DNA of 64,000 bases from Pararhizobium sp. IMCC21322 (GTDB lineage: Bacteria; Pseudomonadota; Alphaproteobacteria; Rhizobiales; GCA-2746425), in assembly GCF_030758295.1 (NCBI RefSeq), contig NZ_CP132335.1:3882412-3946411 (forward strand), given 5' to 3'. A program made the translations under genes and the position numbers. This document shows positions 8,379-17,503 of this stretch, piece by piece; the first letter of the stretch is position 1, and each line of letters opens with the position of its first letter. The notes under the pieces were generated by a model. That model saw nothing but the letters and a program-made list of their open reading frames with translations, did no database searches and was not told the DNA's origin.

Positions 8379-9212
8379 ATGCTGAGAAGTCTGTCTAAAT
8401 ATGGAATCGCCGCAGCTCTGCTATGCGCATCAGGAAGCATCGCATTTGCAGATAAATTGCAGGATGTACTTGATCGCGGATATCTGATCGCCGGGTCAGG
8501 AAGCACCAACGCGCCCTGGCACTTTAAGGACGAGAACAACGATTTGGTTGGTTTTGACATCGACATGTTGCGTCTGATCGCAAAAGGTCTGTTCGATGAT
8601 CCGACCAAAGTCGAGTTCGTCAATCAGTCCGGGGATGCGCGCATCCCCAATCTGGCGACTGACAAGGTGGATGTTGCCTGCCAGTTCATGACTGTCACCG
8701 CAGGTCGCGCCCAGCAGGTCGAATTCACTATTCCCTATTATCGCGAAGGTGTTGGCCTGATGCTGATGGCCAATGGCGACTATAAAAGCCACGATGAACT
8801 TCTGGCTGCGGGCGACGATGTGACCGTTTCAGTTCTGCAGAATGTATATGCCGAAGAAATGGTGCATGCAGCCCTTCCCGACGCAAATGTTGATCAATAT
8901 GATAGCGTTGATCTGATGTATCAGGCGCTGAATTCAGGCCGCTCTGCAGCGGCCGCAACCGATCAATCCTCGCTGAGCTGGTTCATGGCCCAAAACCCGG
9001 ATAGGTATCTGGATGCTGGCTATGGCTGGAACCCGCAAAGCTATAGCTGTGCTGTGAAGCCAGGTGACCAACGCTGGTTGAACTTTGTGAACTCTGTACT
9101 GCATGAAGCCATGACCGGTGTTGAATTCAACACCTATGCGGCATCGTTCAAACAATGGTTTGGCGCTGAATTGTCTCCGCCGCAGATCGGATTCCCGGTA
9201 GAGTTCAAGTAA
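8379..9212 (+). CDS. Amino-acid ABC transporter periplasmic binding protein
   Basis: A 277-residue type 3 solute-binding protein with an N-terminal signal peptide ending near ASGSIAFADK. The segment VGFDIDMLRLIAKGLF and the later DVACQFMTVTAGRAQQVEFTIPYYREGVGLM are hallmarks of polar amino-acid binding proteins. A ribosome binding site (aaggagag) lies before the ATG. It is the first gene of a five- or six-gene rightward operon with two permeases, an ATPase, RidA and an IclR regulator. The ligand is unknown. The adjacent DSD1-like gene suggests a D- or hydroxy-amino acid. Confidence 0.93.
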   Translation: MLRSLSKYGIAAALLCASGSIAFADKLQDVLDRGYLIAGSGSTNAPWHFKDENNDLVGFDIDMLRLIAKGLFDDPTKVEFVNQSGDARIPNLATDKVDVACQFMTVTAGRAQQVEFTIPYYREGVGLMLMANGDYKSHDELLAAGDDVTVSVLQNVYAEEMVHAALPDANVDQYDSVDLMYQALNSGRSAAAATDQSSLSWFMAQNPDRYLDAGYGWNPQSYSCAVKPGDQRWLNFVNSVLHEAMTGVEFNTYAASFKQWFGAELSPPQIGFPVEFK

Positions 9213-9239
9213 CAGATCAACGAATTTCGAGGGCGCTCG

Positions 9240-9902
9240 GTGGAGTACGATTTCAACTTTGCAGCGGTATGGCGGGACTTTGATCTGCTGATGGCAGGTC
9301 TTGGATTGGGATTGATCCTGGCCGTTATATCCATTGCAATCGGTTGTCTGATTGGTCTGCTGGCTGCCTTCGGAATGTTGTCGAGGAACCGGATCATCCG
9401 GTTCGCCTCGACGGCCTATGTATCAGCAATACGGAACACACCAATTCTCGTGCTGATCCTGTTTACCTTTTTCGCTTTGCCACAACTCGGCATCCGCTTT
9501 GGCAAAATTGAATCTTTCATTATCACGCTATCAGTCTACTCGGGCGCATATCTCACAGAGGTTTTCCGGGCCGGTCTCATAGCCCTGCCCTCCGGATTGC
9601 GCGAAGCCGGCCTGTCAATCGGGCTGACAGAGTTCCGCACCAAGCTCTACCTCATCGTGCCGGTGATGTTTCGCAATGTCCTGCCGTCACTCAGCAACAA
9701 TTTCATTTCGCTGTTCAAAGACACTTCACTTGCCGCCGCAATCGCGGTGCCTGAACTGACATTCTACGCGCGCAAGATCAATGTGGAAACATTTCGGGTG
9801 ATTGAGACCTGGCTGGTCGCGAGCCTTCTATATGTGGTTGCCTGCTATGTCATCGCCGCGATCCTGAGACGGATCGAAACACGACTTGCGATTCCAGGAT
9901 AG
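9240..9902 (+). CDS. Amino-acid ABC transporter permease (first)
   Basis: This 220-residue membrane protein starts at a GTG, 27 bases after the binding-protein gene. It has the HisM/GlnP-type layout of five or so helices and the ATPase-contacting EAA loop GLREAGLSIGLTEFRTKLYLIVPV. The N-terminal AIRNTPILVLILFTFFALP segment is typical for the polar amino-acid permease family. It probably forms a heterodimer with the next gene product. Confidence 0.93.
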   Translation: MEYDFNFAAVWRDFDLLMAGLGLGLILAVISIAIGCLIGLLAAFGMLSRNRIIRFASTAYVSAIRNTPILVLILFTFFALPQLGIRFGKIESFIITLSVYSGAYLTEVFRAGLIALPSGLREAGLSIGLTEFRTKLYLIVPVMFRNVLPSLSNNFISLFKDTSLAAAIAVPELTFYARKINVETFRVIETWLVASLLYVVACYVIAAILRRIETRLAIPG

Positions 9903-9912
9903 GGCTTGAGCG

Positions 9913-10575
9913 ATGGAACTCATTCAAGCATCAGAAGCCATATGGGGCGCACGCTGGCCAATCGTGGAAGGCATAGGAAACACACTCTTCATTTCACTGA
10001 TTTCAATTCTGGTCGGCACCATTCTGGGCGTTGTGGTGGGGCTGCTGCTGACATATGGCAGTACATTCATTCGCTTTTTCGTGCGCCTGTATTCCGACTT
10101 TCTACGCGGAACACCCGTCTTTGTGCTGATCCTCGCCTGCTTCTACATTCTGTCTGTCATTGGCATTCAACTGACGGCCATTCAGGCAGGTATTTTTGCG
10201 CTAACACTGTTTTGCAGCTCACATGTTGGAGAAATTGTACGTGGCGCGCTGCAGGCTATCCCACGCGGACAAACCGAAGCTGCCAAATCGGTTGGACTGA
10301 CGTTCCGCACAACATTCTTCTCTGTCCTGTTACCGCAGGCCCTGAGACAGATACTGCCCACATGGGTCAACACAGCCACAGAGATCGTCAAAGCGTCCAC
10401 ATTGCTGTCGATCATTGGCGTCGTGGAATTGCTGCTCTCCGTCCAGCAGGTGATTTCCCGAACCTATCTCAGTCTTGAACTCTATTTCTTCGCCGGTTTC
10501 ATGTTCTTCCTGATCAATTTTACGATTGAGAAGATCGGGCGATTTGTAGAGCGCAAAGTCGCAATCCCCACTTAA
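9913..10575 (+). CDS. Amino-acid ABC transporter permease (second)
   Basis: Second permease subunit, also 220 residues, starting 10 bases after the first. The segment DFLRGTPVFVLILACFYIL and the coupling loop PRGQTEAAKSVGLTFRTTFFSVLLPQAL are diagnostic for HisMQ-type permeases. The two permeases are similar in length and layout, as expected for paralogous subunits of one transporter. Confidence 0.93.
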   Translation: MELIQASEAIWGARWPIVEGIGNTLFISLISILVGTILGVVVGLLLTYGSTFIRFFVRLYSDFLRGTPVFVLILACFYILSVIGIQLTAIQAGIFALTLFCSSHVGEIVRGALQAIPRGQTEAAKSVGLTFRTTFFSVLLPQALRQILPTWVNTATEIVKASTLLSIIGVVELLLSVQQVISRTYLSLELYFFAGFMFFLINFTIEKIGRFVERKVAIPT

Positions 10576-10584
10576 GGTACCCTG

Positions 10585-11352
10585 ATGTCTGCTCCGGTCC
10601 TGGAAATAACAAACCTGCACAAACGGTTTGGCGACTTGGAAGTGTTGAAAGGCATTGATCTGACGATGCACAAGGGCGATGTCGTCAGCCTGATCGGCTC
10701 CAGCGGATCAGGTAAGACCACGCTGCTGCGTTGCGTCAATCTGCTGGAACAGTATGAAGATGGAACTGTGTCAATTGGCGGAGAGCAGATTGGCTACACC
10801 GTGAAAAACGGCAAGCGCACGCTGCTGCCGGAAAAGCAGATCGCACGGCAAAGGGCCATGACCGGCATGGCCTTTCAGCATTTCAATCTGTTTCCTCATA
10901 TGACCGCCATTGGCAATGTGATGCTGGGTCTTATCAAAACCCGTGGCATGGACAAGGATCAGGCATATTCCACAGCTGAGAAATGGCTGCAAAGGGTTGG
11001 AATGCATGAAAGGCGCGACCATTTCCCGGGACAGCTGTCAGGTGGTCAGCAACAACGGGTGGCCATAGCCCGGGCAATCGCAATGAACCCGCAATTGATG
11101 CTGTTCGATGAGGTCACGTCTGCGCTGGATCCCGAATTGGTGAATGAAGTTCTGTCAGTGGTCCGCGACCTTGCAAATGACGGCATGACCATGCTGCTTG
11201 TGACCCATGAAATGCAGTTTGCCCACGATGTATCAAGCAAAGTTATCTTCATGCAGGACGGAACTATCGGTGAGGAAGGTCCTCCGGAGAAACTCTTCAA
11301 ACACCCAAAGTCAGAGCGACTGGCTGCGTTCCTCAAGAGCTCAAAATTCTGA
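10585..11352 (+). CDS. Amino-acid ABC transporter ATP-binding protein
   Basis: A 255-residue ATPase of the GlnQ/HisP group. Walker A (GSSGSGKT) is at residues 38-45, the Q-loop is in [13 protein letters not shown], the signature LSGGQQQR is near residue 152, and Walker B runs into [14 protein letters not shown]. The D-loop and switch His (LVTHEM) follow. The insertion around [22 protein letters not shown] is seen in some HisP relatives. All nucleotide-binding elements are intact, so the transporter should be functional. Confidence 0.95.
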   Translation: MSAPVLEITNLHKRFGDLEVLKGIDLTMHKGDVVSLIGSSGSGKTTLLRCVNLLEQYEDGTVSIGGEQIGYTVKNGKRTLLPEKQIARQRAMTGMAFQHFNLFPHMTAIGNVMLGLIKTRGMDKDQAYSTAEKWLQRVGMHERRDHFPGQLSGGQQQRVAIARAIAMNPQLMLFDEVTSALDPELVNEVLSVVRDLANDGMTMLLVTHEMQFAHDVSSKVIFMQDGTIGEEGPPEKLFKHPKSERLAAFLKSSKF

Positions 11353-11366
11353 TAAGGAAGACAATA

Positions 11367-11756
11367 ATGACAATCAAACGGTACGGAGTTGACGAAGCTA
11401 AGGGATCCGGGCAGCAAAAGTTGCCATTCGCCAAGGCAACGAAAGCAGACGGTTGGCTGTATGTCTCAGGACAAACACCAATGGTGGATGGCGAGATTAT
11501 TGATGGCGGCATTGTTGCGCAGGCAAATCAGGCCATCCGCAATATGATAGAAATTCTTGAGACGGCTGGTTACACGACGGCAGATATTGTCCGCATTGGA
11601 GTCTGGCTGGATGATTCCAGGGATTTTTGGAGCTTTAACAAGGTCTTTGCGCAGTATTTTGGAGACCACCCCCCTGCACGCGCCTGCGTACAGTCGGCTA
11701 TGGTGGTTGATTGCAAAGTCGAAGTCGATTGCATTGCTTACCGCAAGACAAGCTGA
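11367..11756 (+). CDS. RidA family enamine/imine deaminase
   Basis: A 129-residue Rid-family protein. The conserved features include GWLYVSGQTPMVDGEI near residues 30-45, QANQAIRNMIEILETAGYTTADIVRIGVWL, and the substrate-binding Arg in PARACVQSAM. The C-terminal VEVDCIAYR is standard. Rid proteins speed hydrolysis of 2-aminoacrylate and related enamines. The gene follows the ABC ATPase by 14 bases and lies in the same unit as an amino-acid transporter, with a PLP enzyme divergent, so it probably detoxifies or completes a step in the degradation of the imported amino acid. Confidence 0.9.
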   Translation: MTIKRYGVDEAKGSGQQKLPFAKATKADGWLYVSGQTPMVDGEIIDGGIVAQANQAIRNMIEILETAGYTTADIVRIGVWLDDSRDFWSFNKVFAQYFGDHPPARACVQSAMVVDCKVEVDCIAYRKTS

Positions 11757-11801
11757 ATTCTACAACCTATACTGTATGGGGCTGAATTCGATAGGGAGAA
11801 C

Positions 11802-12608
11802 GTGTTGCCGCAGACACCAGCAACCACAACAAAGAGCCGTGCCAGAGGGCTGGAACGGGCTTTTGCCATTATTCACTATCTGCATCTGGGCAAAGAGCCC
11901 AAGCGGCCGATTGAGATTGCAGTTGGCATGGAAGCGCCGAAATCATCGGTCTATGAATTGGTTGGCATCCTGACCAGCCTGGGTGTTCTGGAACGGACAG
12001 ACACTGAAGGCCGCGTGTTTCTGGGCCGCAAGCTGCACCATTGGGGATTGAGCTACATCGAGAATTTCGATCTCACCCGATTTGCCCAGCCCATGCTTGA
12101 ATTCATAACAGAGAAAACCAGAGAAACCTCGCAACTATGCATGGTTGATGGTGACAAATATACGGTCGTCATGATGAATGAAGGCAGTCGGCAGTTTCGC
12201 ATCAGCGCCGATGTCGGTCAGCGGATTCCCCTTCCCTGGACGGCCTCCAGCCGCCTGCTTCTGGCTCATCTGTCAGATGCAGAAATTCTGGACTTTGTTC
12301 CTGATGAGGATTTCGTTCTGCCGGATGGTTCCACACTGGAAACACAGGATTTCATCAGCAGTATCAGATCTGCGCAGAACGATAGTTTCTTCTCATTTGA
12401 CAGCCTGGCCGACACATACACCCATTGCTTTGCAGCCCCCGTTTATGACGGCTCGGGCCAGTGCATGAGCACGTTATGTCTGATCGCACCAAAGCAGGAT
12501 GCGACGTCGAATTTTCAGATGTATCGGGATGTACTTACACGGGCCGCAAGCGATCTGACCAACGCATTGAAATCAGGACCTGAACAGAACATTCAGGCAG
12601 CTGAATAG
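11802..12608 (+). CDS. IclR family transcriptional regulator
   Basis: A 268-residue regulator starting at GTG 11802 behind agggagaa. The N-terminal winged helix-turn-helix covers residues 10-75 (RALERAFAIIHYLH then PKSSVYELVGILTSLGVLER), followed by an IclR effector domain with QRIPLPWTASSRLLLAH in the position of the family signature. It closes the amino-acid uptake operon and is the natural candidate to bind the TGGAAT-type repeats before the binding-protein gene. The short palindrome tatactgtat (11768-11777) lies just upstream of its start. Effector unknown. Confidence 0.9.
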   Translation: MLPQTPATTTKSRARGLERAFAIIHYLHLGKEPKRPIEIAVGMEAPKSSVYELVGILTSLGVLERTDTEGRVFLGRKLHHWGLSYIENFDLTRFAQPMLEFITEKTRETSQLCMVDGDKYTVVMMNEGSRQFRISADVGQRIPLPWTASSRLLLAHLSDAEILDFVPDEDFVLPDGSTLETQDFISSIRSAQNDSFFSFDSLADTYTHCFAAPVYDGSGQCMSTLCLIAPKQDATSNFQMYRDVLTRAASDLTNALKSGPEQNIQAAE

Positions 12609-12626
12609 AATGCTGAGCGGTGCCGC

Positions 12627-15600
12627 TTAAACGGCGCCGTCCACTGCAAGACCTTCTTCGTTTTGCATAGTGGCGTCCCGCGACGGACCGTCCGGAGAAT
12701 CCGTGCTCCGCGCTGCCAGCCTGCCATCGGGTGGTGCAATATACCGTCTGCGATAATCGCTCAGGAACGAGCGCATTGCGTCTGATGTGGTAAGCTGCTG
12801 GGAAACAGTTCGGAATTCCAATCCCTGACCTTCCAGAGGGGTTGTCACCACATCGAAGGCACCTGCATCTTCGCTATCGCCCATTTTCTCCGCAAATTTT
12901 CCGCGCAAACGTTGCTGCCCAAGACCATCTCCGGCCAGGGAGTAGCCAATTCCGGCTTTCAGGACAGCCTGTCGCTGGAGCGCAGCCAGAGGCCCTTCAT
13001 CTGACCAGCTATCGGCGGCAACGCGTTCATAGGATTCAGCTGCGGCCTGCCAGTTTTGGGCGTCCCATTGGATGTCCCCAATCAGACGCTCTGCGTCATT
13101 TCCCTGCAAATTCTTGACCAGCGTCACCGCCAAATCCGGCTTCCCGGTGTCGGCAAGGGCTTTCGCTTCAAGAAGACGCCTTTGACGATCAAGCAGATTG
13201 GGGAGTTGAGCCTGCTGCGTCCGCCGTATGGCTTGAAGTGCGCGATGTGGCTCTTTGTTGAGAATATGGACGAAAGCAAGATCAGCGGCGATTTGCGCAC
13301 GTGCAGTGCCACGCAGGCGGTTATCAACCTGATGAGCAAGCAGTTCGGTTGCCTGTGACAGCAGATCAACATCGATCAGACGTGCGGCCAGCTTGCGCAC
13401 CATCTCGTCACCTTTGACGCCAATGGGCGTCAACTCGCGGAAATCATAGTACAGCGCCAATGCCTCTACAGGGTCCAGTGCGGAAGCACCTCCGTGAAGA
13501 AACAGATCTTCAAACCGACCGTTAATGTCATCCTGCAAGGAGCGCGTTGTCTCCGACTTCCTGTCAACCAGAACCGCTGATTTCATAGTCTGGAACGATT
13601 TACGGTACTGGGCATCATCTGCGTAAAGTCTGGAAAGAAGACGCAGGCTTTTCAACTCAATCTCGTCACCGCGCCAACGCAATGAAAGTCCGGCGAGTTC
13701 CCGCAGGACATCTTCACTGGAGATTTGACCGCTCTGATGAAGATGCTGCAACGTCAGGAAGTCAACTTCGGCGCTTTGTGGCCTTTGGCCCAGCGCCTTT
13801 GCCTGAGTCCATGACCGCATGGCGCCTTCAGTATCACCCGCCTGCATGGCAATGCGCCCACGCAACAGAAAATATCTTGCAAGATGACCGGATGTCAAAG
13901 CACCAGGATTAATCTCTGTTAAGAGCGTGTCGGCAAAGGCCCGGTCATTATACTCCAGGGAAGATTCAGCGGCGGATAGCAGGAAATTGTGTTGAACCGT
14001 TGGTGGGTAGGCGCCCAGAACCACACGCCCGCGCTTGATATTTTCGTAACTGACATCCCACTCCCGCATATCAGCTGCAGCAATGGTACGCCAGAAGGCT
14101 GCATCTGCGTTATCTTCAAGCCGTCGATGTGAGAGAATACGGCCCGCCTCATCAGAGCGTTGGGCCATTGCATTCGCAGCAGCATTCAACATCAGATTGG
14201 CAGGATCATTTTCAAACGAGGGCTGCTCGGTCATTGCCAATCGGATCATACCGATGGCTTCATGAGGCATGTTGTTGGCCAGGTAGAACCTGGCTGCTTC
14301 CAGGCGCAAAGTCGGGCGTTCACTGTGCTCGGCCAAGGCCACACGCCGAAAAATGGCGTCCGCCGCCCGGCGATAAGGCTCACCCGGTTCCGAGCGAGCA
14401 CTCAGCAAAGTTCGCGCAAACGAAATCGTTTCATTGTCAGATACATTGCCGCCCAAGCGGTCCGGCGTCAGCTGAAATCCCCGACTTTGAGCCTTCGAGG
14501 AAAGTGACAAGCCGGTTTCCCGGCCAAACAGTGCGTGATCAGATGCAGAACTCACTTCAAGATCATCAATTCGCGATGTAACAGCAAGACCGTGAGTGGT
14601 GGCAAGGAAGCCCAACTCAGCAAATTGTTGTCCGCGCAACAGGCTTTGGCTTGGTCCAAAACTTGTGACGACTGTCAGGACATCACCCACTGTTTCATCA
14701 TAGATCTCATGGACGCGCCCAACTGCATTGAGAGGCACTTTGATCTGCGCCAGACCTTCTTTGTCAACAATCGGATTCAGGGTCAGTGCAAGGCTGGGCT
14801 CATAAATTCTATCGCCCAGGGACATAATCCAATCTGTTCCGCTTTTCGACAGATTCGTAAATAAGGGGCGCGGCAGGTTGAGGCGAATAACAGTCATGTC
14901 GCCAGAGATAATCTGGGTCATGTTGGCGTCAAAACTGTCAGCAACAGATTTTGCCAGACCCAGTTCTATCGGCTCAATGCTGTCAAATACAATCCATAAG
15001 ATGTTTGCGCGGCTGAACATTGCGGCAGCAACATCTTCCCGGTACTGGAATGCAAACGTTGCTGTGCCCTCATTTACTGTGGCATCAACGATCATGACCG
15101 ATGAATCATCAACGTCATCATCCCGAAAGCTGGCTTCCGGTACAGGACGCGGAGGCGCTTGCTGGCGCTGCTGTTCGCCCTCATTGGGTTCAAGCATTGC
15201 TTCTGAAGGGTTATATGTGGCCGACTCGATAACGACTTCAGCGAGTCGCTCCTGTCTATTATTGTGGACGCCCAACGACGCCTCACGTGCCGGATCCAAC
15301 TGAGTGGCGTTCACGTCCATCACGCCCTTGGATTCCGAGACCTGACTGGCTCCATCAGGTGTATTTGGAACGTCCGAGCCAACATTACCCCCGAGCAATG
15401 CTGTTTGCGGGCGACCAGCATCATCAAGCCCGGTCAGCGCTGAGCCCGCCTCCGATTTAGGTGTGGTGACATCCATCACATAGACTTCACCATCACGAAA
15501 CGCCCGCACATCTGACATGTCATCCACAGTCAGAACAACGTTCAGCTTTTCGTCCAGCACAAAGCTTTCAGCATGTTCGATCCCCTTGGGCAGATTGGTC

Positions 15601-16250
15601 GTGATATCCGTAAGGTCCAACGGAGCCGCAGTATCGAAGTTGATGGCAACATTTTTTCCGTCGCGCACAAATGCAGCGTTGTAACCAGTATTCCAGCCAA
15701 ACGACAATCTGGTGAAGCTTGGGTGTCTGCCCACGCGCATCTCCACCCGGGGGCGTAACACGCCGACAACACCGGCTTGCTCAGCTGCGCGGGCGGCCTT
15801 GAAAGCACGCTCCGCGCGCTCAGCAAGCGCACGGACCACATCCTCCGGCAGAGTTGGTGGCAAGCCAACCCATCCGCCAGGAAGGAAGTCGACAAACAGC
15901 TTCTCACCCGCTTCCTGAATGTTTATGCGCGTGCCCCGCGTCAGGGAAAATCGCAATCCCTTGCCATTGGGATCAAGCCGCGCGACGCCAACATAGTCTT
16001 GCAAAGTAACTGCGATTGAATCAATGCTGGTTTCAACATTGTCTTCAAACTCGATAACCATAACATTGTTATTGGAGGAGGATGTGTAGGATGGAACCAG
16101 GTTTTCGCCATCAAAAGTGACCACCATGCGTCCGTAGCCGGCGCTGTTTTCCGCGACAATAGAAGCCGGCATCGCAAACAATGGCGACAGGCCGGAAAGA
16201 AAAAACAGGATCACCAACGACGTTCGCCGAAGCCAGACTCTCATAAACAT
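12627..16250 (-). CDS. Very large exported TPR-like repeat protein linked to motor genes
   Basis: A 1,207-residue protein with a signal peptide (basic MRVWLRR, hydrophobic core, ending near LFAMPAS). Residues 25-270 are beta-rich (GRMVVTFDGENLVPSY, RLSFGWNTGYNAAFV), somewhat like AMIN-type modules. Residues 340-400 are a low-complexity linker, and roughly residues 650-1120 are helical repeats resembling TPRs (EAARFYLANNMPHEAIGMIRLAM, HLARYFLLRGRIAMQAGDTEGAMRSW). It is last in the leftward fliL-fliM-DUF6468-motE unit, 118 bases after motE. The position suggests a periplasmic role at the motor or stator, but the function is not known to me. An in-frame ATG two codons later is an alternative start. 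Confidence 0.8.
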   Translation of the reverse strand: MFMRVWLRRTSLVILFFLSGLSPLFAMPASIVAENSAGYGRMVVTFDGENLVPSYTSSSNNNVMVIEFEDNVETSIDSIAVTLQDYVGVARLDPNGKGLRFSLTRGTRINIQEAGEKLFVDFLPGGWVGLPPTLPEDVVRALAERAERAFKAARAAEQAGVVGVLRPRVEMRVGRHPSFTRLSFGWNTGYNAAFVRDGKNVAINFDTAAPLDLTDITTNLPKGIEHAESFVLDEKLNVVLTVDDMSDVRAFRDGEVYVMDVTTPKSEAGSALTGLDDAGRPQTALLGGNVGSDVPNTPDGASQVSESKGVMDVNATQLDPAREASLGVHNNRQERLAEVVIESATYNPSEAMLEPNEGEQQRQQAPPRPVPEASFRDDDVDDSSVMIVDATVNEGTATFAFQYREDVAAAMFSRANILWIVFDSIEPIELGLAKSVADSFDANMTQIISGDMTVIRLNLPRPLFTNLSKSGTDWIMSLGDRIYEPSLALTLNPIVDKEGLAQIKVPLNAVGRVHEIYDETVGDVLTVVTSFGPSQSLLRGQQFAELGFLATTHGLAVTSRIDDLEVSSASDHALFGRETGLSLSSKAQSRGFQLTPDRLGGNVSDNETISFARTLLSARSEPGEPYRRAADAIFRRVALAEHSERPTLRLEAARFYLANNMPHEAIGMIRLAMTEQPSFENDPANLMLNAAANAMAQRSDEAGRILSHRRLEDNADAAFWRTIAAADMREWDVSYENIKRGRVVLGAYPPTVQHNFLLSAAESSLEYNDRAFADTLLTEINPGALTSGHLARYFLLRGRIAMQAGDTEGAMRSWTQAKALGQRPQSAEVDFLTLQHLHQSGQISSEDVLRELAGLSLRWRGDEIELKSLRLLSRLYADDAQYRKSFQTMKSAVLVDRKSETTRSLQDDINGRFEDLFLHGGASALDPVEALALYYDFRELTPIGVKGDEMVRKLAARLIDVDLLSQATELLAHQVDNRLRGTARAQIAADLAFVHILNKEPHRALQAIRRTQQAQLPNLLDRQRRLLEAKALADTGKPDLAVTLVKNLQGNDAERLIGDIQWDAQNWQAAAESYERVAADSWSDEGPLAALQRQAVLKAGIGYSLAGDGLGQQRLRGKFAEKMGDSEDAGAFDVVTTPLEGQGLEFRTVSQQLTTSDAMRSFLSDYRRRYIAPPDGRLAARSTDSPDGPSRDATMQNEEGLAVDGAV

Positions 16251-16368
16251 GCGGACACCGATCAGACTGCAACTCAGACAGACAATATCTGTCAGTAGGT
16301 CGAGTATAGCGGTTCTTCTGTTAAAGAGAGGTTACATTAACCGTCGAAACTGTAGCGTTTACGGGGCT

Positions 16369-17037
16369 TTAGCCGCCAATTTTGGGAAGTTGGTCAATGC
16401 CACTTGGTGTATCCCGGCGTCCCACTTTTGCCATTTCGATGGTGAGCCGTTGCGCAGCTTCCGGGTTCATACTCGCAAGAACAGACGCCATTTTTCGCGG
16501 ATTCATGGCAAGTACGACATCAATCAGGACATCCATCTGAAGGCGATCGAAGATGCGGGCAGCTTCTTTGGGCTTCATGGTTTCATACATCGTCACAAGC
16601 CCGCGCAATTCCTCCTTGCGCGCGCCCAACTCAGCCTCGGTCGCGGCCTGCAGGCGTTGTTCCAAAGCCTCCAATTGCCCAATGCGGCTCTCCAAACGAC
16701 CTTCCGCTGCTTCAATGAGGTTTTCGCGAAGTTGCAGTTCCTCTTCGCGCTGCATCAGCTCTTTGCGCCGACCGCGCAAGCTTTCAAGGATTGACAATTC
16801 AGTGTTACGGGCCGGCAGACCTTCTACAATGGATGCCTCCATACCCGGCACCATGGTCATATCACCAGTCGCGTCTGCCTGATCTGCCCCAGCTTCAGCT
16901 TCCTGCGCAAACACATTCGTTGTGCCAGCAAATTCTTGCCACACAGATCCTGGCAAGTTTATAAAACCCAGAAACTTAAGCGCCAGCATTGCTGAGCATG
17001 CCACCATCAGGATTGGCAACAGACGGACATCTTTCAT
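16369..17037 (-). CDS. motE: MotE-like motor protein with MgtE N-domain
   Basis: The 222-residue product has an N-terminal membrane anchor or signal (residues 7-27), an acidic linker, a long coiled coil (about 80-150, rich in RRKELMQREEELQLRENL), and a C-terminal MgtE intracellular N-domain-like segment (MKPKEAARIFDRLQMDVLIDVVLAMNPRKMASVLASMNPEAAQRLT). In Sinorhizobium MotE is a periplasmic chaperone for MotC. The same architecture next to fliM in other alphaproteobacteria is also annotated as MotE. Its start overlaps the end of the upstream gene by four bases, indicating coupled translation. Confidence 0.8.
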   Translation of the reverse strand: MKDVRLLPILMVACSAMLALKFLGFINLPGSVWQEFAGTTNVFAQEAEAGADQADATGDMTMVPGMEASIVEGLPARNTELSILESLRGRRKELMQREEELQLRENLIEAAEGRLESRIGQLEALEQRLQAATEAELGARKEELRGLVTMYETMKPKEAARIFDRLQMDVLIDVVLAMNPRKMASVLASMNPEAAQRLTIEMAKVGRRDTPSGIDQLPKIGG

Positions 17038-17498
17038 TGCTGTGCTCTTGCAGACAGGCGGAGAGCAGATTCACGCAGATTGGCGAAAGCCGGGCTGACC
17101 GCAACAGAGGCTGTTTCCGATTTTGATCCTGTCGCAGCCAGTTGCTCAGCTTGTTCGCGTATAGTGGCTTTGGGCGCAGCCGGGATTGGAACACCGGCAG
17201 CCCCAAGACGAGAGAGCGCTGTATTGCTTCGCTCTGTTGCCTGATCAAGCCGCCCGGTCATTGTTTCTGCTTCCATCAAACGTGCCTTCAGCACAGCATC
17301 GGAAGTTTCGGCCATCGCCCGCAACTCCTTCAAGGCGCGGTCCGCCAGAGCAGAGCTGTTTATCAACTCCTGCACCGTGGCGCGCATGATGTCTTCTTCA
17401 TCACGAAGACGTTTCAGACGTCTGTTCAGCACAGCAGCATAACCAATGGTAACAACCAAAAGAACGGAAACCAGGATATCAATCGCAAGGCCCATCAT
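17034..17498 (-). CDS. DUF6468-like membrane-anchored protein of the motor operon
   Basis: A 154-residue protein with one N-terminal transmembrane helix (residues 5-23), a basic flank NRRLKRLRDEE, and a long helical region (ATVQELINSSALADRALKELRAMAETSD). The layout and its place between fliM and motE match a small alphaproteobacterial family I recall as DUF6468. It starts 5 bases downstream of fliM and overlaps motE by 4 bases, so it is probably made together with motor proteins. Its biochemical role is unknown. Confidence 0.7.
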   Translation of the reverse strand: MMGLAIDILVSVLLVVTIGYAAVLNRRLKRLRDEEDIMRATVQELINSSALADRALKELRAMAETSDAVLKARLMEAETMTGRLDQATERSNTALSRLGAAGVPIPAAPKATIREQAEQLAATGSKSETASVAVSPAFANLRESALRLSARAQQ

Positions 17499-17503
17499 AG
17501 AAT

